NCBI GenBank assembly: GCA_963691705.1
Contig: OY829545.1
Coordinates: 28,011,475-28,075,474, forward strand
Direction: 5' to 3'
Length of the DNA stretch: 64,000 bases
Source: Viola odorata
Taxonomy: Eukaryota; Streptophyta; Magnoliopsida; Malpighiales; Violaceae
Part shown: one piece after another, positions 19,515-30,257 of the stretch
Position numbering within the stretch: position 1 is the first letter of the stretch
Layout of the letters: the number at the start of each line of letters is the position of its first letter
The notes under the pieces: model-generated
Told to the model about the DNA's origin: nothing
The model's database searches: none
Seen by the model: the letters and a program-made list of their open reading frames with translations, nothing else
Made by a program: the position numbers and the translations under genes

Positions 19515-22500
19515 CTAAGGAGTGGGTGGTGCGTTGACTCCTCCTTGCTGCCTCGATTTCCATAAATAGAAGCTGTCATCAGTAATAGTAGAGACCCTCC
19601 TATCAAAATACGCAGCCAACTCATCAATACGGAGTTTTTCTACCCCATGATAATGCATCAACGCCTCCGACATGAGCCCTCCACCTTCCCTCAAGTACCA
19701 TTGATTCTTCTCAACGTTTAAAGCCAGATCGGCAGTCAGCTCGGCATTCCTCTGCCTCTCCTGGCGCAACTCATTATCCTCACGAGAAAGGTGTTCGGTC
19801 AGAATCCGTTTCTCCTCCTCCAAAGCATGCTTGACAGCCTCCAGCTCTTGCTTGACAATCGTCACTTCCTGACGGGCAGACTCTGTTTCTTGATTGGCAA
19901 TGTTAAGCGCGTCCACAAAACTCTGACGTTCGTTCTGCAACCTGGTCACCTCCCCATGCCCGTTTGCGGCAATCCTAGCATTCTCCTCATCCAGGTAATG
20001 GAGGTGGCAGAAAAAAGAAAGCTCTTGGGAGCGAAGAAAGTTTATACGCTCCTGCTAACTCCTAGCCGCAAAGGCATCCCTCTCCCTTGGAAGAGACATA
20101 ATCTCGGCTACCAGGTAAGAGGTAGACGCGAGAATGGAATCATGATCAATCCCGGCAGGAAATTGCAGAATGTTGTCCCTGAAGGAACGCAAACCAATAT
20201 GATGAGTGGGCATGAGGGGAGGATTATAAGTAGAGGCACCGGCTAGGGGTGAGCGTTCGGATTTCGGATCGGAATCCGACAAGTTCGGATCGGATTTTTT
20301 CGGATTCGGATTTTTTCGGATCGGATTTTTTCACAGGGAATCCGAAACCAATCCGACACTTTCGGTTTCGGATCGGTTCGGTCGGATTTTTCGAATTTTT
20401 CGAATTTCCGATCGTAATTGTAAATTTGTAATTCTATCTCACATTTTCAAAAATTATGCTAACTTTTAAAATAAAGCTTGTCTGTCTCACTAGGTTTGTA
20501 TTGGATTTGAGGATTAATGAGCTTTAAAGTTCGAGTTTAGTAATTTGTCACCGATAACGAAGTTGACAAAACATTTAATCGGGATGGTAATCGCGGATTC
20601 GATACCTGTAAAATAAAACGAATGAAGTTAGTACACGATTTTAATTAAAAGGGCTTGGGCCGCAGCCCATTTCTTTTATTTTTCCACTCATGGGCCGCAA
20701 CCCATTTTTCCTTCTTTCCTTTTATTCTTCTTTTCCTTCTTATTTCATTATTTCATTCCTTCCCTTTCTTCCTCAAACGCAGCCTCACTCTTCTTCCCTT
20801 TCCATTTATTCTTTTATTTTCTTTCTTTTCTGTACAACAACAAAGACAACAAAAATCAACTCTCTTTTTCCCTTTTTTTTCTATTTTTCTCTTCTACTCT
20901 TCTTTCTTCCTTATTTATTGCGCCGCGACGGAGATGGAAAGTGATGCGGCGGTAGTCGGTGGTTTGAGAAGCGGCGATGTGGCATAGGTGAGGTGGTGAA
21001 GCGGTGGCTGTTTTGGGTCTGGTTTAGTGGCTGTTTTGGGTCTGGTTTGGTGGCTGATTTGGGTCTGGTTTGGAGGCTGTTTTGGGTCTGGTTTGGTGGC
21101 TGTTTTGGGTCTGTTTTGGGTCTGGTTTGTGATGGGTGGATTATGGCTGATCGGCAAGGGAGATGGGTTTGGTGGTTGGGATGATTTTGAGGGTGAGGAG
21201 ATGGGTTTGATCTGGTGTGATGGGAGATGAATTTCGTTTGCGGGTTGGGGAATGAACGGGATGGATAAAATGAATTAGAAATTAGGTTGGGATAATATTA
21301 ATATTAAGCATTCGGATCGATCGGAATCCGACGGATTCCCGATAATCCGACCATCGGAATCCGAACTGATCGGATTCCGAATGCCTCCACCGAACCGGAT
21401 CCGATGGGTGGTACGGATCGGATCGGATGGGTGAGTTCGGATCGGATCGGATCGGTCGGATCCTCCGATCCGTGCTCACCCCTAGCACCGGCTATCAAAG
21501 CAGGGGCTGGGCCACCTCTCGCGATACTGGGGGGAGACATCGGAACAAAAAATAGAGCGGCAGGAGAAGAGGGTCGACTGCCGGAACCTCCCGCGTTGGG
21601 CACTAGGGACCCATCTCCACCAAGTGCTTCAAGGTTAAGGGCACTTGAGTTATAGCCTGTCGCGGTGGAGGAATCACCTAAAATGTGAGGATTACCACCG
21701 AAATCAATACCCTGCGATTGCTCGGCAGGAAGGCCACCGCCCTCAGAGACGTTCAGAGGAGGATTCACAGCAGAAGAGGTAGGGCTGTGCTGAAGCTCAT
21801 AGCGGGCCTTCTTTTGACGCTCTCGAAGGACCTCGGCAATAGACATATCACCCGCAGAGGTTGACTGAGCAGAAACAGTGGAAGCCTCCTAGAAAAGTAT
21901 ACAGAAGAAAAGTATACAGAAGAAAAGAAAACCTTAGAAAAAAAGGAACGCATACCTGGGTGACTGTGGAAACCAGAGGTATCGCGGTAGGAATGGGATC
22001 AACTGTCGCCTCCGAAGAAACAACGGTGTGAAGGGAAACGGGTTGTGTGGCGCATGTTTTCCTCACTCTCTTCTTCCTTGCGACAGGGGTGCAAGGAGGT
22101 GGCGATGAGGTAGTACCCGTAGCGGTAGCAATGCCTTCCTCTTCCGCAGCGGCAGCAGCAGCCCTGGTGGCAGCAGCAACTTTCTTCCTTTGTTCCTGTT
22201 TCCTCTTCCTCCGGAAATACTCGGGCTCCCAACCAGGCGGAGGCACTGCACAGTTAAAGAAATGTTAGCGTTAGTACCTCTTGGCAGCACAAAAGGAAAA
22301 AGGGCAAACGCTCACCCTTTTTGCACTGTTCCATTTCCAGACCATTAGCCACTTTTCGGGCATCAACACTGAAATCTAGTTGAAGTAGCGTCTTCAACCA
22401 GCCATCTTCTGGATCAGAAAGGGGTTTCCGATGGCCCCAAGCTCCATCTTTAATTTTCTCATTGAAGCCGGCCCTCCATAACGGCTCGGGCAAATCAATA

Positions 22501-23033
22501 ATAAAAAAATCCTCTTTCCAATGAGGAACAGAAGACTCGATACCCATAAGCTTCCAGGTAAAGGGCTTCAATGAGCCATCTTCATAACGAGGGGATATTG
22601 ATATCACCCCCTTACGAGAATACAACTGAAAAATGTCATGAAGCAGGGCCAGAGTGGGAGACTCGATTCCCTTGAAACAGCACAGTGCGGCAAAGGCACT
22701 GACAACGCAAATCGCGTTATGGCTCAATTGAGCTGGAGCCAAATCAGAATCAATCAATAACAACTCAACAAGCGGGTCAAGAGGAAGACAAAACCCATGG
22801 TCAAATAACTTAGCATATAATATTCTACTGTTACCGGGCAGAACGCTGTTCAGGCGAAGTGATTCAGAAGCAGCGCGCACGGGATATTCTCTGGGAAATC
22901 GCGCATTACATGCGGCAAGCCTACGATTAACTAAAGGCAGAGTATAGAGAGAAGTAGGGGTAATGTTGATTTTTTCTTCTCCGACGGACCCTTGAGGATC
23001 CTCCTCATCGGAAGATCTCTTAGTCTTAGCCAT
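19515..23033 (-). pseudogene. TatB antisense T28b gene (3 exons, Transposase_28-like)
   Basis: ATG at 23031-23033. Exon 1 (23033-22316) encodes a Transposase_28-like domain: LRLNSVLPGNSRILYAKLFD, GFCLPLDPLVELLL and LAPAQLSHNAICVVSAFAAL. Exon 2 (22245-21956) is basic and Ala-rich. Exon 3 (21888-19515) has a Gly/Ser-rich part and a coiled coil. Introns 22246-22315 (70 bp) and 21889-21955 (67 bp) have GT and AG ends. Exons 1+2 total 1008 nt, a multiple of three. A hAT element with its TSD (1249 bp) interrupts exon 3, and removing it in silico restores the frame. One further TAG lies at 20052-20054. The gene converges on pol. The domain is known mainly from plant gypsy elements and its role is unknown. 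Confidence 0.78.
20244..21484. mobile_element. hAT-type non-autonomous DNA transposon, 1241 bp
   Basis: Terminal inverted repeats TAGGGGTGAGC at both ends and an 8 bp target duplication GCACCGGC at 20236-20243 and 21485-21492, as expected for hAT. Subterminal regions are full of CGGATCGGA-type repeats on both sides. The interior (20655-20990) is pyrimidine-rich, followed by a ~21 bp minisatellite (GGGTCTGGTTTGGTGGCTG type) at about 21008-21130. No transposase is visible. It sits in exon 3 of the TatB antisense T28b gene. Confidence 0.9.
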
Positions 23034-23693
23034 AACCAATAAAGGAGAAGTGACGAGCAAAGAAAGGGTGTGTACCTTCGCAAAGAGAACACCAGGAGTC
23101 TCAGACCAAAAAGAAGAGAGCGGCGCGAGTTGTTTGTCCAGAAAGCAGCAGTGTGCGAGAGAGGAGATTAAAAAAGAAAAAGGAGGAAGGAAAAACATTA
23201 TATATAACACGGAAAGGGCGTGACCAATCAGCGGGGGACACATGGCAAAGCAGCACGTCGGGAAATAAGGCACGCGCGAGGAGATACAAGTTTAAAAAAT
23301 GATGGCGAAATGCTTCGGCGATTCACGTCTCCCTAGGAGACGCTTGCTTCAAATGCCTCTTCATAGAAAGACGCGTGTCCTTTTCCATCATTGCTTTTCA
23401 GATCGCATTAAATGGAGGGACTGCAGCATTTAAATGGCCTAAAAAGCAGCGCTGGCTTAGCCAAACGGCGCGGCAACACAAAGAAGATAATGAAGAGATG
23501 GCAGTAGCATCACAATGATTCACGCGAATGCGATAAAGGTCATATAACGTCAGCATTATTACAAGAGGAATAATGACAAATGGTTTTCGGAAAAATAATA
23601 ATAAAAGCAGACAACAATAAGAATAACAAGGGAGGGTCCAGAAACCCGTTGTGACACTTCTCGAAAAGCAAAGCGGCGCCCCTATCTTTGGCA
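23034..23693 (-). promoter_or_regulatory. Upstream region of TatB antisense T28b
   Basis: 660 bp between the T28a stop and the T28b ATG. A strong TATA-like TTATATATAA lies at 23198-23207, about 165 bp before the ATG. The TatA counterpart has TATAAAA at 29747-29753, about 170 bp before its ATG. The shared spacing supports an independent promoter for T28b. Confidence 0.6.
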
Positions 23694-25810
23694 TTAGCCC
23701 TTTTCCCCTTCTGAGACAGAAGAACCAATCCCACCTTTGCTAACCTCATCCATCACGGCAGAAATATAGTCAGCAACCTGGGCAGGGTCGGAAGAGTTAC
23801 CCTTGAAACGGGTTGCAAATCCAGAAGTAAAGACTTCCAGGATTTTCTTCTTCCACCATTCCTCCTTTAATGATGTCCTAGCGGATTCCTCGTCTCGAGC
23901 AGACATCTCTTCACGAAGAAGGAGATTTTTCTTCCTCTCCAATGCTAACTCTGCCTCCAGAACCTCCACCTTTGCTTTCCCGACAGACCTCTCTCTGTTT
24001 AATTCCTTTGCGACTCATCGCAAAGACGCGTTAGCAACCCCATTTGCTCCACCGCTTTCTCAAGCTGCACTTACTTAATGCACAGCGCGTTGGAAAAATT
24101 GCGTGACTCGCGATCATGAATCTCGAACAGATAGTTCAGGTGACGGAAGAAATCCAGAGAATCATTCATCATATGGCGAAGACGAGCCGGTGGAGGAAGC
24201 TGAAGAAACTCTTCCTTCTCCTTCTAGGAGCCCAACATCTCTCCTATCAAAGGTGTAGTAAACTCATCTCCCGAAAAAGGTTGGGGAACCCCGACAGCAC
24301 GAAGACCATCAAAGCAGAATCCCTTCAGGCCCATACGATAGGAGGGGGTCTCGGTAGGACTGCCATAAGAAAGATTGATTGACGGAGCGGGAGAGGAATT
24401 CCCGGAAAAAAACTTCTGTGATAGGAGAAAAGAACAGTTGAGGAAGGACTTTAGGCGGTAGCCCAGCAGTCGAATCCATAGTAGAAGGTGTAGCAACTAC
24501 GTCAGGAATGCAATGAGAAATTGGAGAATCGAGAGCGTCAACTGTAGGAAGAGGACACGCTGTCGAGGGAACCTCCACCTCGGCAGAACACGTAACAGCC
24601 GACGCCTCAGTAACTCCCACCGGTTGGGAGACACTCGTCCCAGCCGAAACGGCAGAGATAGGAGCAATTGTTGCATCCACAGAAGAAGCCCCGGTGGCCT
24701 GCTCACCCGTGGTAAATCGAAGTTTTTTCCGACGCAAGGAAGAGGCATGGCAAAGGTCCGACTAGACATCCACATCCTCATCATCACTAGTAATCACCGT
24801 CCTTGCGGCTGGGCTGGAGTCCGTCCTTGCGCGACGCTCCGACAGCCAATTTTCCACAAACCGAGAAACTCGGCCAGAGCTAACAGGCCTTCGCCCTCCC
24901 CGGGCAACCGTCTTGGTTCTTCTCCTCGGGGGATGAGCGCTACCCTGATTAGAGCCATCGGCAGGAGGGGAAGCTGGTAAAGTTTGAAGTGGCGTAACAT
25001 TCAAAGGAGCGCCAGCGTCACCTGGGAATTAACCGTTAGCCTCCTATAACAAAAGAAACGTGCAAAGACAAAGGCAAAGAAAATACGAAAAGAGGCAGAC
25101 TCACCCATAGCACACTCCTCCAGAGGTTTGAATAAGGCAAAGCTACGGATGCGGTAGTGAGCACCTTCATCTAACAGAGCGTTAGCTTGCTCCAACTCAG
25201 TCCTGGTCAATATCGAGGGATTCGACCAAATGGGGCCTATCAGCTCCTGGTTGAAATTAATACGTCACAAATGTGACGGTAGCTCCAGAACAAAGAAACT
25301 GCTTTTCCAATCAGCTACACCCTTCTTAAAGCCGTGAAAACGCTGCCAGAACGACTGCACGAGTGCGTCATTCCACCGAGGAGTAATTTCGATTAAACAA
25401 TTATGGCAATTCATACTAAAGAATTTGCGAAATAAATTGAGAGATGGGGTAGAAATGTTCTTCAACTCGCAAGCGCGAAGAAAAGCATAAACCGCACACC
25501 AGGAGGAGGGAGTTATCTGGGCAGGATTAAGGTTATACTCCCGCAGCAGCGTTAGTATCGATTCATGAACAGGAAAGCGGAAACCGTAAAGGAACATCTT
25601 AAAGTAAAAAAGCCTACTGTAACCCCACGCCGGATTATGGAGCCGCATATCACTTCCAGGGATAGAGGGCTCATACCCGGGAGGAAAAGTAATACCGTGT
25701 TCCTCCAGTTCGGCTTTCAGAACCACATCGCATGTAAAAATACTAGGTGATTGCGCGACCTCTAGATCCATGGGTTTCCAGATAACCTGGCGAGGTCTAT
25801 TTCTAGCCAT
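23694..25810 (-). pseudogene. TatB antisense T28a gene (2 exons, Transposase_28-like)
   Basis: ATG at 25808-25810. Exon 1 (25810-25105) encodes the T28-like domain: MRLHNPAWGYSRLFYFKMFL, GFRFPVHESILTLL, LNPAQITPSSWCAVYAFLRA. The intron is 25022-25104 (GTGAGT ... CAG, 83 bp), and exon 2 starts in phase with GDAGAPLNVTPLQT. Exon 2 has a basic segment (HPPRRRTKTVARGGRR), an acidic stretch (SDDEDVDV) and a C-terminal coiled coil ending at 23694. Breaks: TGA at 25263-25265, TAG at 24762-24764 and frameshifts near 24330 and in the coiled coil. TatA has the same intron position (31684-31749). T28a and T28b look like an ancient duplication because both have an N-terminal T28 domain and a C-terminal coiled coil. 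Confidence 0.75.
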
Positions 25811-26303
25811 AACAAACCAGCAAAAAGGAAATCGGAGAAGGATTGAATTGGTACCTTGAAAGGGGAGAGTTACAGAGGAGTCGGCGGACGACGACGGACG
25901 GCCGGTAAGATATTCGGGGAAGAAGACGAAGGAAGATAAGAGAAAAAATTTGAAGCAAGGGCAAAAGTTCTGAAAAAAGAAAAATGGCCCCTCTTAAAGG
26001 ATTAAAACGCCACCGCATTAATTAAGCCACCAATCGCGCGGAGACGCGTGTAAAAAGAGGTTGGCCACGTGGAAGCACATTAAAGAAATTAGAAAAAGAG
26101 AAGTTATTCAGCGTGATTCCCCAAAAGGGCGACAGAGTTGACCCAGTCAAGATAACTGCGAAGCGACTGCCTTGGCCAAGCCAACCGCTTACGTTGGCTA
26201 TCACCAAAGGACCAGTAGGCTAACGGAAATAACGACAAAAGAAAAAGGCAGAAAACATCATCTTATTTATAAAATGCCAATAGGCATATACAACACAGAG
26301 GCG
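25811..26303 (-). other. Spacer between antisense B and T28a in TatB
   Basis: Non-coding, holding the T28a upstream region. TatA has TTTATAAG about 195 bp before T28a (near 32650); the matching TatB site (near 25997) has lost the TA pair, reading TTTAAG. Confidence 0.5.
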
Positions 26304-26759
26304 TTAATCCTCATCAGCCCAATCCATGTCATAACAGTACTCGTAGTCCTCCGGGGACCACGACAATCCACTGTTGTAGGAAAAGAAATGTTCGACAGGT
26401 TTGGGCACAAGCTTTGTCGCATGAGCTACCGCCTTGTCATAACGGGCACGAGAACTCTCCCCAACGGTAGAAGCTGCTAGCTTTAAATCAGTGCCGCGAG
26501 AAAGAGCCTTATTCTCAAAAGAAGGAGAAGGAGGGGCAGACGGTGACGCCTCATCATTTTTGGGTAGCGTCGCGTAGTGGGGCACAAAGCTGGTAAAGAA
26601 GGACTCAAAGGTCTGCTTCTTCACTTTCACTGGTTTCTTGCGACCCTGGCGTCTAGCAGGACATTTTGTAGGTCTCCACGGAGGAGTCGAAGGAGGATTA
26701 TCCGAATCCGGCGAAGTCGGAGGTGTTGGCAAGGAATCACGCCCACAAAAATCTGTCAT
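26304..26759 (-). CDS. TatB antisense gene B: Ser/Pro-rich protein with acidic aromatic tail
   Basis: 151 codons, ATG at 26757-26759, uninterrupted. The N-terminus has PTPPTSPDSDNPPSTPPWRP, then a basic cluster (CPARRQGRKKPVKVKK) and a C-terminus EDYEYCYDMDWADED. The TatA homologue at 32930-33373 keeps the N-terminal PDSDNPP...PPWRP motif, a basic cluster and YCYDISWSDGD at the end, while the middle diverges. A pyrimidine/TTGTAG acceptor-like sequence directly precedes the ATG, so a 5' UTR intron is possible. I recognise no known family. A basic middle and acidic-aromatic tail could suit a nuclear adaptor, but that is inference. Confidence 0.65.
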   Translation of the reverse strand: MTDFCGRDSLPTPPTSPDSDNPPSTPPWRPTKCPARRQGRKKPVKVKKQTFESFFTSFVPHYATLPKNDEASPSAPPSPSFENKALSRGTDLKLAASTVGESSRARYDKAVAHATKLVPKPVEHFFSYNSGLSWSPEDYEYCYDMDWADED

Positions 26760-27257
26760 GCCAACCTACAAGAAAGCAAAGAGAAGGAAAAGATAAAGAT
26801 GAACAGGGGAAGGGAAAGCATTTCCCTTAAATAACCCAGGAAGTGCTCCGATCCTCGCACAGATCCTGAAAAAATCAATTAAGATGTCTGGGAAAAATAA
26901 CCGCAATGGCAGAAGCTGATCCGGCACCAATATACCTGCTCGTTAAATGCGCCAACCAAAAGGCACCAAATAACTAGCCAATCACTCACCCCTGGAACGG
27001 CGGCTTTGGAAACAGTTGAGTCAAAGCATTCATTGCTCATTCATGGAACGCAACCGCTGAAAGGGTATGTACTGAAGAAGGCTCATTTTCAGTTGGGCTT
27101 GCCACCAACACATTTAGCCAATACAGCAAGAAATAAACAAAAAGACTGGAAAAAACAAAACAAAAGCTACCATTTATTTATGGCCTGAGCGGCCTCAGCG
27201 TTCAGATATATACATAAAGCATAAGAGAAAGGCAACAAGAGGAAACAAAGGTAGCGG
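26760..27257 (-). promoter_or_regulatory. Upstream region of TatB antisense B
   Basis: Non-coding. A TATTTAA-like box lies about 70 bp before the B ATG (near 26826). CTCATTTTCAGTTGGGCT at 27082-27099 recurs at 27804-27821, at 33681-33698 in TatA (one change) and inverted at 63856-63873. Confidence 0.5.
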
Positions 27258-27641
27258 TTAGGCATTGGATCCTGCATCATCCTCCCCTGGTACGACCGGG
27301 ATATCCCTTAGCGCGTCAGCAACGGAGGTCAGCTCAGCGGAGCAGGCCCTCATCCCCTTCAAGCAGCAGACTAGCAAATCCTTCCGCTGCTGCAGCATCG
27401 AGGCAACCACGTCAAGGTGGGCAGTAGTAGTGGCCAGCTTCGCCAAGCTCTCCAAAGGACGGAAGTCCTCCAAAGATATTCCCAGTTGTTTGGACAAAAT
27501 AGGGGTAAGTATCCCCTGCAACTCCAGGACATCCTCCGAGGTCTTGGTGATCATCCTCTCCAGGAAGCCGATGTCACCTTCAGTAAGGTTCTTCAAGGTC
27601 AAAGTTTTGGAGATCAGGAAATTTTGGGTCAGTTCATCCAT
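27258..27641 (-). CDS. TatB antisense gene A: small conserved protein
   Basis: 127 codons from ATG at 27639-27641 (MDELTQNFLIS); an upstream extension of the same frame has no TatA counterpart. It is helical and Leu-rich: LKNLTEGDIGFLERMI, KTSEDVLELQGILTPIL, LDVVASMLQQRKDLLVCCLK, and ends LRDIPVVPGEDDAGSNA. It is roughly 60% identical to the TatA copy (33863-34240), with nearly unchanged length. An open frame in both copies while gag-pol is broken suggests past selection on the protein. It is the first gene of the antisense cassette, 183 bp from the 3' LTR. No family is recognised. Confidence 0.7.
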   Translation of the reverse strand: MDELTQNFLISKTLTLKNLTEGDIGFLERMITKTSEDVLELQGILTPILSKQLGISLEDFRPLESLAKLATTTAHLDVVASMLQQRKDLLVCCLKGMRACSAELTSVADALRDIPVVPGEDDAGSNA

Positions 27642-27823
27642 GGCGAAATATGGAAAAGAAAGGGACGTGCAAGTGCGAGGAAACTTGCGCAGAAGAAACT
27701 TCAATTTGTAAGCCCTGACAAAAATCATCTAAACCACTTTCTGACGAGGAAATGCTCTGATACCTCACGGAGAAGGGGCATTAGCCCTTGGTGAACACTC
27801 GGGCTCATTTTCAGTTGGGCTTA

Positions 27824-28394
27824 TGATAACAATCCACCTAAGGAAAAGGGTATTTCCGTCTATTGCCTTGAACTGAAAGAAGAAATCACGGTTTCCACCG
27901 CTGCGGTAGATAGAGGGCCATCGCCTACCCCAGAGGTTGACGCCACGAGGGCAAAACAGTGCTCAGGAGTCTCCCCAAACAAACCTTCTAGATGGCTCGA
28001 GGAGCTGTCTCATTCTGAGGAATACCACGCGTCAGGGGGACAACTCAGTCGCTACCCTATCATGGTAACATTTATCCCATGGCTATCGCCACGGTAACAT
28101 ATCATCCAAGGGGTGAACCACGATCCCTAACGTTAGGGATAGCTCTCCAGCTATTCCCAAACGCGGAAATGCTCAATTCTTCTATATATACACCTCCCCC
28201 TCAAAGGAGGCAGGTAAGCATACTCTAACTGGCCCAAGCTCTGCCAAATTCAGTACACATACTGACTTAAGCATCGGAGTATTTCCGCAGGAGACCCCCT
28301 CCGGCGCATTGCAGGTACCGCGGACCGTCGTGAGCACTGATCTGAGAGGAGCCGTTCCGCCATACATCCTTCGGCAGAAGACAAAATCTTATCA
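27824..28394 (+). repeat. TatB 3' LTR
   Basis: 571 bp, same length as the 5' LTR, with about 14 differences. The TATATATA equivalent lies at 28183-28190. The TSD ACAGA follows at 28395-28399. The bases before it do not form a clean purine tract (AGTTGGGCTTA), so the polypurine tract is degenerate or atypical. Confidence 0.95.
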
Positions 28395-28438
28395 ACAGAC
28401 ATCAATGTGCAGCATATCGCGGCCAAAAGGACACTCAC

Positions 28439-29579
28439 AACAGCTATGTCAAGAGGAGGCGCTTCTGAAGAAGCTACCGCGTCCGGAGAAGTAGTAAGAG
28501 CGGCAACGATTCTCGTCTTTTTCTTCTTTTTTCCTTTGGCAAGGGCCTTAGGGACTTCAGAAGAGGACGACTGAGTAGGATGAGCGGCGACGGTCACAAT
28601 AGGGATACCCGAAGGAATGTCGGTACTTCCCTCACCAGCCGAGGAAGAGGATACTTGAGCGAGACTCACGAAAGTAGCGGTTGTTACAGTTGGGTTAGCA
28701 GTAGCTTCCGTGGAGGCAACCCTCTCCTTTTCTTCTATTTCCCGAGCCCTTTTTAGCCGTCTCCTAACGCTCTCAGGAGTGTAATTGGGATCCGTCACTG
28801 CATGATCGCAAAATAACATTAGCGTTAGTATCAGCAGTAATAAGGAAGGAAGCAACACGACACTCACGTCTAACACAGGATTGAATGTCCGCCCCGCATG
28901 CTAGATAACGGGTGTGAACGCTGATTTCCAGTTGAAGCAATTTTTCTAACCAGCCTTGTTCAAGCTGAGGAAGGCTCTCCGGCCGGCCCCAGGCGCTATC
29001 CTTGACGTCTTGGTTAAACCCAGATCGCCACCAGGAACCAGGAGCTTCAGGAAGATCTATCATAAAGAACTCCTTTTTCCAAGCCTCGACGGAAGACTCA
29101 ATGTGGAGGAGTTTCCAAGTAAAGGACTTGAGTGAGTCATCGTCATAATGGGGCGATATCGTTATCACACCCCGACACTTCATCAACTTAAAAACCGACT
29201 TAAGAAACAAAAGGGTTGGAGAAGTGATCCCCTTATATTTACAAAGTTCCAGAAAGGTATAAACACAGCAATATGCATTTGGGGCTAATTGGACGGGATT
29301 CAAATTGCAAGCAATAAGCAATTGTTTTATGAAAGAGTCGACGGGAAGCCGGAAACCATAACAGAACATTTGTGCGTACAGAACCCTACGTTTATCCGTC
29401 AAAACGCTGTTCAAGCGTATCGACTCAGGGGCAACGGTGGCCTTATAACTGGCAGGGATAACAGCATTATGTGCGGCTAAATGCTCATTAAGAGCGACTT
29501 CAGAGGTGATACTGCTAACCGTAATATCCATCTTTTTCTCATCGGCAGACTTTGACTCAGGGCGGCGAGTCTTAGCCAT
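28439..29579 (-). pseudogene. TatA antisense T28b gene, exons 1 and 2 (Transposase_28-like)
   Basis: ATG at 29577-29579 (MAKTRRPESK; the TatB copy starts MAKTKRS). Exon 1 (29579-28868) holds the T28 domain: IRLNSVLTDKRRVLYAQMFC, GFRLPVDSFIKQLL, LNPVQLAPNAYCCVYTFLEL. The intron 28798-28867 is 70 bp, GTGAGTG to CAG, the same length and phase as in TatB. Exon 2 (28797-28439) is Ser/Thr-rich with the basic cluster KGKKKKKTR. The donor at 28438 (GTGAGTG) opens intron 2, which TatB invaded; exon 3 is at 10761-11909. Exons 1+2 total 1071 nt, a multiple of three. These two exons have no stop. Confidence 0.8.
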
Positions 29580-30257
29580 GACAGAAATAAGAAATTAAAG
29601 ACGAAGAAGACGATGGAAGAAAATAGGAAATACCTTTAGAGAAAAAGCACTTCGAGAGCCCTGAATGGTGGAAAGAAAACAAGACGGCTAGAGAGAATAT
29701 GAAGAAAACAGAATGACAAAAGTGAGAAAAAGAAATAAGTGTTGGGTTTTATATCCCTAGTGGCCAAACGAAATGACGAATGCTGCAGTCGTTGCGTGAG
29801 AAGCGTCATAAGGGACAAACTCAAGCAATGAGTACAATTCTAGAGAAGCGCGACAACGCTTCGATTTTGCTAAAATTCTAGAGCACGCTAGCTCTCGGTG
29901 CCTTAAAGAATGGACACGTGTGTCTATGCCATCACAACTTTTCTCTCGCATTAATGAGAGGATCGTAAGCATTAAATGCTCTGAAAAGTAGAAATGATTT
30001 TCTGGAATAAGACAAGAGCGATATTGCAGTAATGGAGATAACGCAGGTTAGCGTTGACTAAGAAGGCAACTTTCGAGGTAACGCGGAAAAGCAAACAAGG
30101 CAAACAAAGATCAGTTATTATCTAAGAATGAAGTACAGATATCGTTGCGCGATAAGGCGTTATTACATGACAAATGAAGCAAATAAATAGGAAAATCCTC
30201 CAAAGGGTCAGCCTTGACTAATCATGGTCCAACACGGATATCGCTGCTGCTATCCCC
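29580..30257 (-). promoter_or_regulatory. Upstream region of TatA antisense T28b
   Basis: 678 bp without a gene. TATAAAA on the - strand at 29747-29753 lies about 170 bp before the ATG, matching the TatB layout. Confidence 0.55.

Larger units (their letters stand above)
11966..28394 (+). mobile_element. TatB: full-length Tat-lineage Ty3/gypsy element, 16.4 kb
   Basis: Two 571 bp LTRs (11966-12536 and 27824-28394) start TGATAAC and end TTATCA, and are flanked by ACAGA on both sides. Order on the + strand: LTR, primer site, gag, protease, RT, RNase H, archaeal-type RNase H, integrase, structured tandem units, then a four-gene cassette on the - strand, 3' LTR. The LTRs differ at about 14 of 571 sites by eye. 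Assuming 1.3e-8 substitutions per site per year this is roughly 0.9 My. The sense genes have many stops and frameshifts, so the copy is not autonomous. The LTR boundaries and TSD make the limits secure. Confidence 0.95.

Noticed and set aside
20915..21157. Pro/Gln/Thr-rich ORF on the - strand
   Set aside because: It is the reverse reading of the hAT minisatellite, with no independent support.
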